This document shows positions 15,691 to 21,942 of a DNA stretch of 26,323 bases, in pieces; positions within the stretch are counted from its first letter, which is position 1, and every line of letters starts with the position of its first letter. The position numbers and the translations under genes are program-made. The notes beneath the pieces were generated by a model that did not search any database, was not told the origin of the DNA, and was given only the letters and a program-made list of their open reading frames with translations. This DNA comes from JAIVGV01 sp045807785 (GTDB lineage Bacteria; Acidobacteriota; Blastocatellia; Pyrinomonadales; Pyrinomonadaceae): assembly GCA_045807785.1 (NCBI GenBank), contig JBJMGS010000233.1, forward strand, positions 1 through 26,323. The letters are read 5' to 3'.

Positions 15691-16263
15691 CTACTCCGAA
15701 CGACGCTTGGACGCTCTGGACTTCTTCGCCGTTCCTTCGTGCTGCTTCATCTTGACGTAGAGGAAGGCAATGCCGATGGGCGAGCCGGCGGCGACCACGC
15801 CCGTCTCCTCCAGCGTGGCATTGACGTTGCCGGGATAAAGTTTCTGTAGCTTATCAATCGCGTCGCCCATCGCGCGATTAAGGTCCCAACTGTTGGGCGA
15901 GATACCGATCACTTCGCCCTCCGCCGGCTCGTCGGTCAGCACCGCATGCGTCGTCACGTCTTCGACGATGTCAGGCGGGAAGGCTGCGACTTCAACCTTT
16001 TGCGGCCCGGAAGCCGTGTGCACCGTCACCGTCTCGGGCTGCTCGACGAGGTGGAACCAGGCATGAACTTTGTAGGGGAAGCTGCCGATCTGCGCGCAGG
16101 CGCAGGTCATGATCTGATATTCGGGCGGGGAGATGGTCAGCGGCGTCTCCGAGATACTGACCATCTCAGGACACTCGGCGTGTCCATCCGCGCCGAGGTA
16201 GAGGAGCCCGTGCGCCCAGTATGCGTTGATCGTCGTCGCGTTGACCAGATAGCAATTACTCAT
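15691..16263 (-). CDS. Unknown 190-aa protein at the end of the lanthipeptide-like cluster
   Basis: I do not recognise this protein. AGGAGG about 6 nt before the ATG gives a strong, unambiguous start. It has four Cys (C4, C31, C53, C55), including an ACAC-like pair in MTCACAQIG. A beta-rich middle follows, then a helical segment DLNRAMGDAIDKLQKLYPG and a very basic C-terminal tail (KKSRASKRRSE). A glycine-containing hydrophobic stretch AAGSPIGIAFLYV at ~155-170 is too short to be a sure membrane span. It lies 84 bp downstream of the LanC gene and just before the terminator, so it is probably the last gene of that transcript. It could be an accessory or immunity-type protein, but nothing shows this directly. 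Confidence 0.7.
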   Translation of the reverse strand: MSNCYLVNATTINAYWAHGLLYLGADGHAECPEMVSISETPLTISPPEYQIMTCACAQIGSFPYKVHAWFHLVEQPETVTVHTASGPQKVEVAAFPPDIVEDVTTHAVLTDEPAEGEVIGISPNSWDLNRAMGDAIDKLQKLYPGNVNATLEETGVVAAGSPIGIAFLYVKMKQHEGTAKKSRASKRRSE

Positions 16264-16347
16264 CTCATCCTCCTTCTTCGTGCTGGTAAGGGTGGCACCA
16301 TCATAGGAGCGACACTGCGTTGGCAGTGAGAAGACGCGCTCGTCAGC

Positions 16348-17670
16348 TTACGCGGGCGAGCGCGGCAGAAATATGAGCAGCGACGGCGTCTCCCAGGGGT
16401 CGGCCATCCTCAGATAGTAGTAGCAAATCCCTGCCAGCCCGAGCATGAGCCCGGCGGTCTCCAGCCCGCCGGGTCCGCCGCAGGCCCAGGGCTGTCTCTG
16501 CGACTCATAACTTTCGATCCCGCGCAGAGCGACCTCCTCCGCCCGGGTGAACAGTTCCGTCTCGCCGAGGACTCTCGCGCCGGAGAGCAGCGTCTCGCAG
16601 TTTCCGCCCAGGCCATGACACAGAGAGTAGTTGGTCTGACTGATCTCCGTGTTGCCGTAAAGATTGTGAAGCGTCGTCTGGATGGCGGTCTCGGCTTCGC
16701 GGCGACAGTCCGCGCAGCCCAGCATCTCGTAGGCGCGCAGACGCGAGAGCGCGATCCCCGCCGCGCCGTGACACCAGGCGTTCATGAAGCCGGGGCCTGG
16801 CTCGCGCGGCGCGCCGGAGAGTTCTGGGTCGCGCAGATCGGGCCAGTTGCCCTTCGCCGGATCGAACCAGTGGCGCTCGTAGCGAAACGCCGCTTCGCCC
16901 GCGTCGCGGAAGCGCGCTTCGCCCGTCGCCTGGTAGAGTTCGAGCAGCGCCCATCCGATGCCGCCCGCGCCATGAGAGTAACCCGTCAGGTTTCCGAATG
17001 CGCCTGAGCTCGGCTCGTGCAGTCTGCCCCACGACCAGCCGTTCTCTGATCGCACCGCCGATCGGATGAGATGGTCGCCCAAACGCACCGCGAACTCCGC
17101 CAGCGCGTCGCCCGCGAACACCTGTTCACGTTGCAGCAGCAGCGCCGCGACCAGCGCGCCCGCGCATCCGGCGAGCACGTCCTCGTTTTCGAGATAGACT
17201 TCGCCCGCGATCAGCTCTTCGACCAGACGCAGGGCCGGTGCGCGCGGCGACTCTTCGTCGAGCAGCTCCGAGACGCGGAACGCCGCCAAGGCGATGCCGA
17301 ACCAGCCGCTGTAGAGTCCGATGCGCGCCGTGGGCTCGATGTCCTCGGCGCGTGCGAGCGCGTGGCGCAACGCGGCGAGCGCCGTCCGCCTGAACACGCG
17401 GTCGCCACTCACGCGGTGGAGACTTGCGAGCGAGAGCGCGACGCCCGAAGTTCCGCCGTAGAGATCGGGGCCGAAGACCTTGTGCACCTGCCGCCAGCCG
17501 CTGCTGAGCGGCTCCATCGAGGGGCCGATCCAGTTGCAGCGATCCTTCGCCCAGAGTGCATCGCGACAGATTTTCGCGCCGACCGAGACAGCCGTCTCGA
17601 CGAACGTCTCGCGGTAAGCCGACGTGAGAGCTGGCGTCTCCATGGTGATGTCTTCAAGCTGCTGGCTCAT
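16348..17670 (-). CDS. LanC-like lanthionine cyclase
   Basis: This 440-aa protein has the GG-repeat alpha/alpha-barrel signature of lanthionine synthetase C: YGGTSGVAL (71-79), GYSHGAGGIGW (230-240), NAWCHGAAGIAL (297-308), LCHGLGGN (350-357) and GLMLGLAGICYYYLR (407-421). By comparison with NisC, C300, C351 and H352 are the zinc ligands and H233 the catalytic base, so the site is complete. It would activate Cys thiols for addition to dehydroamino acids. The C-terminal GLAGIxYxxLR pattern resembles the cyclase half of LanM. The ATG overlaps the HopA1 gene stop (ATGA), which implies coupled translation. No dehydratase domain is fused to it. Confidence 0.93.
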   Translation of the reverse strand: MSQQLEDITMETPALTSAYRETFVETAVSVGAKICRDALWAKDRCNWIGPSMEPLSSGWRQVHKVFGPDLYGGTSGVALSLASLHRVSGDRVFRRTALAALRHALARAEDIEPTARIGLYSGWFGIALAAFRVSELLDEESPRAPALRLVEELIAGEVYLENEDVLAGCAGALVAALLLQREQVFAGDALAEFAVRLGDHLIRSAVRSENGWSWGRLHEPSSGAFGNLTGYSHGAGGIGWALLELYQATGEARFRDAGEAAFRYERHWFDPAKGNWPDLRDPELSGAPREPGPGFMNAWCHGAAGIALSRLRAYEMLGCADCRREAETAIQTTLHNLYGNTEISQTNYSLCHGLGGNCETLLSGARVLGETELFTRAEEVALRGIESYESQRQPWACGGPGGLETAGLMLGLAGICYYYLRMADPWETPSLLIFLPRSPA

Positions 17671-18836
17671 GCCACCTCCGAAGGCAGTTCGTACCAGTCT
17701 AGAGAGCCCGCGTTGAGGTGCGGGTGTTCGGGGTCAATGCCGCGCTCCTGAAGGAGCCGGTGAAACTCTTTCCAACGCGCGGTCGTCGTCTGTTCGCCGC
17801 GCTGGTAACAGTTCCAGACGCTCTCAGCCAGACGCCGACAACGGCTCTGCCCGAAGCTCTCGCCCGTGCCGGGGTCTTCCGCGACGCCGAGACCCTTCGC
17901 CACCTTCTTACTGAAGAGCGGAACGTCGTCGCCGAGCGCATCTTCGATCTCCGGATGCACGTCGAGCATTAACTCGGCGGTGATGCGGAAGAAAGGCTTG
18001 GCCAGATAGACGACCGCCACGTCCGTGCGTGCGAACTGGCTGCGGGCGGTCACCGACTTGAGGCGAAACGGAACGTGGAAACGGTTCAGCCGCGAAGTGA
18101 GGAGACCGATGAGCCGCGGCGCGCCTTCGTAAGAGACGTTCCAGTAGAGCCTGACCAGTCCGAATCCGCTCGTGTCGTCCTCGGCGGCTTCGCCGAAGGC
18201 GTAGTAAAAGCCGGTTTGCAGCGAGCGCGATTCTCTCGCGTAAAAGACCGAAATCTCCGCCCCCTGTCTCGGCATCGAGGCGGGGCCGTCTTTGCTCACG
18301 AACTGTCCGGGCCACAGGTTGCGCTCGATAGTTCCCTTCTGCGCTTTGATCTGCCCCTGCGGTAAAACCTGCCCGATGGTCCAGCCGTGCTCCCAACGCT
18401 CGCGCGTCGTGTTCGCCAGCGACATCGCTTCCAAGAGCGGGAAGTCTATCGAAAGATCGTGCGCGCCGAATTCAGGCAGAGGCGCGCGGAAGGGGTGGCT
18501 GTAGGCGTACTCGTACAGGTACGCCGAGAGTGTCGCCACGAACGCCTGCGCCTGCGGGTCGGGCGCGGCGTGCCCCACATGCTGATGCCCGGCGTGATCA
18601 CCCGCGTGTTGGTGTCCAGCGTGTTGGTGTCCTTCATGCTGATGACCGTCATGCTGGTGTGCGGCGTGTTGATGCCCGCCGTGCTGGTGCTCGGCGTGTT
18701 GATGTCCCGCGTGTTGATGCCCTGCGCCGTGGACGTTGAAAGTCCGCCCCGCGAAGGCAAACTCGTGGGGCGAAGCGACCTTGATCGCCGACAGCACCTC
18801 CTGGATCGCGCGGCTCCCTTTGCCGTTGAGGGTCAT
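17667..18836 (-). CDS. HopA1-family protein with His-rich repeat, candidate lyase of a class V-like lanthipeptide system
   Basis: This 389-aa protein matches the HopA1 effector family from about residue 95 onward. The recognisable run is the ANTTRERWEHGWTIG region, YYAFGEA, VRLYWN, LLTSRLNRFHVPF, RTDVAVVYL, PLFSKKVAKGLGVAEDPG, then SFGQSRCRRLAE. In class V lanthipeptide clusters HopA1-type proteins (LxmY) work with an APH-like kinase, probably as the phosphate-eliminating lyase. Residues 39-86 are a His-rich insert of GHQHA-like pentapeptides. That insert is unlike the rest of the family and may bind metal. The start is 4 nt after the kinase stop and the end overlaps lanC. The cytosolic enzyme role is inferred from context. 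Confidence 0.85.
   Translation of the reverse strand: MTLNGKGSRAIQEVLSAIKVASPHEFAFAGRTFNVHGAGHQHAGHQHAEHQHGGHQHAAHQHDGHQHEGHQHAGHQHAGDHAGHQHVGHAAPDPQAQAFVATLSAYLYEYAYSHPFRAPLPEFGAHDLSIDFPLLEAMSLANTTRERWEHGWTIGQVLPQGQIKAQKGTIERNLWPGQFVSKDGPASMPRQGAEISVFYARESRSLQTGFYYAFGEAAEDDTSGFGLVRLYWNVSYEGAPRLIGLLTSRLNRFHVPFRLKSVTARSQFARTDVAVVYLAKPFFRITAELMLDVHPEIEDALGDDVPLFSKKVAKGLGVAEDPGTGESFGQSRCRRLAESVWNCYQRGEQTTTARWKEFHRLLQERGIDPEHPHLNAGSLDWYELPSEVA
18579..18722 (-). repeat. 15-bp minisatellite encoding (G/A)HQH pentapeptides
   Basis: Nine HQH units occur within residues 39-86 of the HopA1-family protein. Eight are in perfect 5-residue register starting at H40, H45, H50 and so on to H75; the ninth follows after a GDHAG interruption. 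The DNA period is 15 bp, so copy number may vary between strains. Confidence 0.9.
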
Positions 18837-18840
18837 ATCT

Positions 18841-19941
18841 TCATAGCCCGATAAAATCTGTGACCGCCGTCTCCGGATCGCGCAGGATGTTCATGCTCAT
18901 TTGCAGCTTGCAGAGCGCGTGCGGAGATATCTGCGGCGTCATCTGGATGCTCTCGTAGGCGGTCTGAATCATTCGCGCCGCCGCGCAGCTCATGCAGCGC
19001 ACGAGCACCTGACGCGCAGCGCCCGCGTCGAGCTTCCGGCTCGCGGCGTAAGCGTTCCAGTAGGCGGCGAGTGCGGGCTTGATGCTCTCGGCGTCGAGGG
19101 GCGAAGACGCAGCGGCGTGTGCCAGCCCGCCCGCGCCGCCCAGCGGCAGCGAGAATATCCAGAAGGTCAGGTAAGCCTGGATGACGGCGCCCACGTCCCA
19201 GCACTCGTCGCCGATGTCGGCGATCTCCCAGTCGATGATCTTCAACTTCGGCGGCGCGTCGCCGACGCCGTGGCAGAGCATCATGTTCTCCCACTTGATG
19301 TCGCCGTGAATGAGCGCCGTGTAGTTCCAGCCGGCCTTGATCTGCATCAGGGCGGACTGAAACTCGGGGTATTGCTGGAGGATGCCGATGAGCTGCGCGT
19401 TACCCTGACTAACCTGTCCGAGGTACGCCGGGTTCGTCTCGTGGATCTAGAGAATCCAGGGAATCTGCCTGCCGAACACACCCGCGCCCTTTTGGGCTTC
19501 GTCGGCGTTGACCTTGCCGTGGTAGGCGCCGAGTTTCTCGCCCTGTAGTTTGGCGATCTCGACGGGAAAGCAGTTCACCCTCCGGTGATACTCCCAGAGG
19601 CTCTCGCTGTCGCTGAGCAGTTCGATGACGAGGATATGATTGACTGGATCGAAGTAGTGGAATTCGGGCATCAGCGCGCGCAGAGCTTTAAACTTCGGGC
19701 GCTGCTGCGCCAATCTGTAACAGGCCGCCTCGCGCTCCATGGTCTGCGTGTATTCCGGCGAGCGGACGCCCACCTGCTTGATGAAGAAGCCCGGAGACCT
19801 GCGTCGGATGATCTTCAGGTTACGATTCCGACTCGTCTGATCGACGACCATGAAGTCGCCGTCAACGACCGACTCGAACGAGAGCAGTCGCCGCTCGGCG
19901 AGGAAGTTCGCCACGTTACCCGGCTCAACAAATACACTCAT
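18841..19941 (-). pseudogene. APH-fold kinase of the class V-like cluster, split by one in-frame TAG
   Basis: Two same-frame segments join into one 367-codon reading frame interrupted only by TAG at 19449-19447 (codon 165). The N-lobe half has FFIKQV with K55 as the ATP lysine and E70 as a possible salt-bridge partner; SRNRNLKI at 38-45 is typical of kinases beside HopA1 genes. The C-lobe half has HGDIKWEN (212-219) and KIIDWEIAD with D237, the catalytic and Mg-binding loops. Coding continues right after the TAG (IHETNPAYLGQV). Neither half alone is a full kinase, and no ribosome site precedes the internal ATG at 19347. Even the first ATG lacks a clear Shine-Dalgarno. It could be a nonsense mutation, a base-call error, or readthrough. 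Confidence 0.85.
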
Positions 19942-19950
19942 GGTTATGGG

Positions 19951-19993
19951 GAAGAGACGGCCCTACCCGTGGGACGGATAGGACCGTCTCTTC
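19951..19993. terminator. Hairpin between precursor and kinase genes, possible attenuator
   Basis: GAAGAGACGG (19951-19960) pairs perfectly with CCGTCTCTTC (19984-19993), and an inner CCTACCCGT/ACGGATAGG adds more pairing. No T-run follows on the minus strand. It lies between the abundant-type precursor gene and its modification genes, where RiPP clusters often have a leaky terminator or RNA-stability hairpin. Confidence 0.65.
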
Positions 19994-20028
19994 GTCAAAG
20001 GACTGGACAGGTTACTGTCGCGTCCGAA

Positions 20029-20769
20029 CTACTGCTGACCGCCGCCGCCGCCCGGTATATTGCCGCCGCAAGCCAAGCTCTGAATCGGGCAGCCCAGCGA
20101 CACGGGCGGACAGTTAATGCCGGTCGCGACCGGACAGAGCTGCGGCGTCTGCGTTGGCAGGTGACCGCACAGCGGGCTTGCGCACGACTGGATACCGCCG
20201 CACACCGTCGCGCCGCCGCACGTAACTCCCAGATGACAGATCGTCGGCCCGGCGCACGTCTGAATACCACCACACACCGTCGGGCCACCGCACGTAATAT
20301 GCGGCGCGCAGGTCGGCGCACACGTGTGAATGCCGCCGCACTGTGTCGGGCCGCCGCAGGTCGGCGCGCAGGTCGGCGCGCAGGTATGGACGCCGGCGCA
20401 GTGCGTCGGGCCGCCGCAAGTGAAGCCGATGCAGATGGTCGGCCCCGCACAGGTGTGAATACCAGCGCAGTGCGTCGGGCCGCCGCAGGTGATCTGCGGC
20501 GCGCACGACTGAATGCCGCCGCAGACCGTCGGGCCGAACAGTGTCTGCGGTTGCGGTAACATTCCCTGTTGCTCCCCGCCCCCACACTGTCCGCAGGTCT
20601 GGATGCCGCCGCAGACGGTCACACCGCCGCACGTCGGGGGCTGACCGGTCGGGCCGCACGTGTGGATACCGCCGCACACGGTAGGCCCGCCCGCAGTTAC
20701 CCCGCCCCCGCTCTCCCCGCATTGAGGAGTTTGGGTAATGGGCCCCTGAATGTAATCTTGAATGTTCAT
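20029..20769 (-). CDS. Cys/Thr/Gly-rich repeat protein, candidate RiPP precursor
   Basis: This 246-aa protein starts at ATG 20769, 5 nt after GGAGG; a GTG two codons upstream overlaps that site. I know no family for it. After a short acidic leader (about residues 1-23) it contains 33 Cys, many Thr and Gly, and no Lys or Arg. Eight copies of T-x-C-x-G-[IV]-x-[TS]-C begin at T30, T51, T81, T99, T122, T142, T164 and T188. Cys often recur every six residues (seven in a row, C160-C196). It lies upstream of kinase, HopA1 and LanC genes, so it is the likely substrate for Ser/Thr dehydration and Cys addition. A beta-solenoid with disulfides or metal is an alternative. The C-terminus is a Gly run. Confidence 0.85.
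   Translation of the reverse strand: MNIQDYIQGPITQTPQCGESGGGVTAGGPTVCGGIHTCGPTGQPPTCGGVTVCGGIQTCGQCGGGEQQGMLPQPQTLFGPTVCGGIQSCAPQITCGGPTHCAGIHTCAGPTICIGFTCGGPTHCAGVHTCAPTCAPTCGGPTQCGGIHTCAPTCAPHITCGGPTVCGGIQTCAGPTICHLGVTCGGATVCGGIQSCASPLCGHLPTQTPQLCPVATGINCPPVSLGCPIQSLACGGNIPGGGGGQQ
20182..20688 (-). repeat. Internal 12-residue (two hexad) repeats of the precursor
   Basis: The units alternate hexads of the types C-G-G-P-T-x and C-x-G-I-x-T. The DNA is repetitive at 18 and 36 bp, with words such as GCCGCACACGGT-like and GTCGGGCCGCCGCA recurring many times on the plus strand. Confidence 0.85.
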
Positions 20770-20918
20770 GTGCACCTCCGAACCGATTCCATTGATGGTG
20801 AAGTTACCGGAATAGCTCAGTGGCTGATTTGGCGAGCGTCAGGCAGCGGGAACTCGTGAGAATGCAGCCTCTGAGGTGACGAATATGCTGACAACGACCA
20901 GCTTGGTCTGCGAGGCGG
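20770..20918 (-). other. Long 5' leader of the precursor gene
   Basis: If transcription starts near 20918, as the promoter suggests, about 150 nt precede the ATG. The stretch contains a GACCAGCTTGGTC near-palindrome at about 20897-20909 and a small CCTCAGAGG hairpin. On the plus strand a tRNA-like word AATAGCTCAGTGG occurs, but no tRNA can be folded. I see no known riboswitch. Confidence 0.4.
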
Positions 20919-20924
20919 CAGAAC

Positions 20925-20951
20925 ATTATCCGAACCCCGCACGCCTGTCAA
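20925..20951 (-). promoter_or_regulatory. Promoter of the lanthipeptide-like cluster
   Basis: On the minus strand a perfect -35 TTGACA (20951-20946) is followed after 15 bp by GATAAT (20930-20925), or after 17 bp by the weaker TAATGT. It is the only promoter I see for the precursor-to-190-aa-protein gene run. Confidence 0.6.
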
Positions 20952-21075
20952 TCTCAATTTCTTGACGAGAAGCGCCGGCTAGTTATGACGGTCACGCACG
21001 GCGCGGAGTTTCGGAGGGCGGCGGGAGGTTGGAACAATTTGGTCACGCCATCCGCGCGCCACAGCTAAAGGAAAA

Positions 21076-21104
21076 GGGCGCCGCCGGTTTCGCCGACGAC
21101 GCCC
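21076..21104 (-). terminator. Terminator of tRNA-Ser(CGA)
   Basis: GGGCGCCGCCGG pairs with CCGACGACGCCC around TTTCG with two mismatches. On the minus strand it is followed by TTTTCC. It starts 22 nt after the tRNA 3' end. Confidence 0.75.
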
Positions 21105-21125
21105 GTCATCCGTTGAAAATAATGG

Positions 21126-21212
21126 CGGAGGGGGTGGGATTTGAACCCACGGTGGAGTTTCCCCCACTCCGGTTTTCGAGACCGGTGCACTAAGCCACTA
21201 TGCGACCCCTCC
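21126..21212 (-). tRNA. tRNA-Ser (anticodon CGA)
   Basis: An 87-nt class II tRNA on the minus strand. The acceptor is GGAGGGG/CCCCTCC with discriminator G. The anticodon arm is CCGGT-CTCGAAA-ACCGG, giving CGA, which reads UCG. The variable arm is long (GTGGGGGAAACTCCAC) and the T-loop is GGTTCAAATCC. CCA is not encoded. It lies downstream of tadA across a heptamer hairpin. Confidence 0.97.
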
Positions 21213-21222
21213 GCAACGGAAG

Positions 21223-21303
21223 GGGTGAGGGCGGAGGGATGAGGGATGAACAAGAAGCTGTCTTCTTATTCATCCCTCATCCCTCATCCTTCATCCCTCC
21301 CTT
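21223..21303. repeat. Heptamer array hairpin (GGATGAG) at the end of tadA
   Basis: Four 7-bp units GGGTGAG, GGCGGAG, GGATGAG and GGATGAA (21223-21250) face five inverted units TTCATCC, CTCATCC, CTCATCC, TTCATCC and CTCCCTT (21269-21303). The apex is AAGAAG-CTGT-CTTCTT. The inverted arm encodes the last tadA residues (GGMKDEG) and its stop TGA (21279-21277). Confidence 0.9.
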
Positions 21304-21798
21304 GAGCCTGCGCGCGCGGAAAAACTCCTGCATCAGCTCGCGGCATTCCGCTTCGAGCACGCCACGCGTCAGTTCGATTCGGTGGTTCAAGGAACTGTTG
21401 TCGCAGACGCGGAAGACCGACTCGACCGCGCCCGCCTTCACGTCAACCGCGCCGTACACCAGACGCCGCACCCGCGCCTGAATGAGCGCGCCCGCGCACA
21501 TCGCGCAGGGCTCAATGGTCGAATAGACCGTAGAGCCCACGAGCCGGAACACCCCTGCGCGCCGCGCCGCCTCGCGCAACGCGACGACTTCGGCGTGCGC
21601 CGTCGGGTCGCAGTCGGTGCGCGTGCGGTTGCCCGCGACGGCGAGGAGTTCCCCGCTCGCGCCGATGACGCACGCGCCGACCGGCACCTCGTCGTACTCT
21701 TGCCACGCGCGCCGTGCCGCCGCGACCGCCTCGCGCATCCAGCGCGCGTCATCCTCTTCAGAGACTTGCGACCCCGTGTGACTCACAGCCGTTTTCAA
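21277..21798 (-). CDS. tadA: tRNA-specific adenosine deaminase
   Basis: This 173-aa protein is a zinc deaminase that converts A34 to inosine in tRNA-Arg(ACG). The zinc site is TAHAE (H68, catalytic E70) with PCAMC (C98, C101), and the EVPVGA and ARVRRLVYGA segments match TadA. The start is uncertain. A TTG at 21798 is only ~14 nt from the predicted +1. GTG 21786 or ATG 21738 (MREAV) are alternatives, and most TadA proteins have only a few residues before MREA. The C-terminal RLKGGMKDEG is encoded by the heptamer array and is unlikely to be ancestral. A consensus promoter lies directly upstream. Confidence 0.93.
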   Translation of the reverse strand: MKTAVSHTGSQVSEEDDARWMREAVAAARRAWQEYDEVPVGACVIGASGELLAVAGNRTRTDCDPTAHAEVVALREAARRAGVFRLVGSTVYSTIEPCAMCAGALIQARVRRLVYGAVDVKAGAVESVFRVCDNSSLNHRIELTRGVLEAECRELMQEFFRARRLKGGMKDEG

Positions 21799-21818
21799 TC
21801 AGCGACGAACAAAAAATG

Positions 21819-21848
21819 AATATAGGGTTCGCGCGCGCGCACTGTCAA
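21819..21848 (-). promoter_or_regulatory. Sigma70-type promoter of tadA
   Basis: On the minus strand a perfect -35 TTGACA (21848-21843), an 18-bp spacer of alternating GC, and -10 TATATT (21824-21819). The transcript would start near 21812 with a very short leader. Confidence 0.75.
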
Positions 21849-21859
21849 GCGTGACAAAC

Positions 21860-21871
21860 TTCGACGTCGAA
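21860..21871. promoter_or_regulatory. 12-bp palindrome between divergent tadA and alkA-like genes
   Basis: TTCGACGTCGAA is a perfect palindrome 12 bp upstream of the tadA -35 and 71 bp before the glycosylase ATG. It is a possible operator for the divergent pair. No regulator is identified. Confidence 0.35.
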
Positions 21872-21942
21872 CGACGCAGACTGCGCGCCGCGTCCGGCTA
21901 AACTTTGACGCACACACGCCCTTTTTGCGACACTCGCGCGCG

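Noticed and set aside
18579..18722. CRISPR-like array
   Set aside because: The repeats are 15-bp units inside a coding frame with no spacers.
19585..20559. Arg/Ala-rich plus-strand frame antisense to the kinase and precursor
   Set aside because: Its repeats are only the reverse complement of the precursor repeats. There is no ribosome site, and the minus-strand frame has GGAGG and a promoter.
20815..20880. tRNA-like sequence (AATAGCTCAGTGG) on the plus strand
   Set aside because: Only an A-box-like word is present. No T-arm, anticodon stem or acceptor pairing can be formed.
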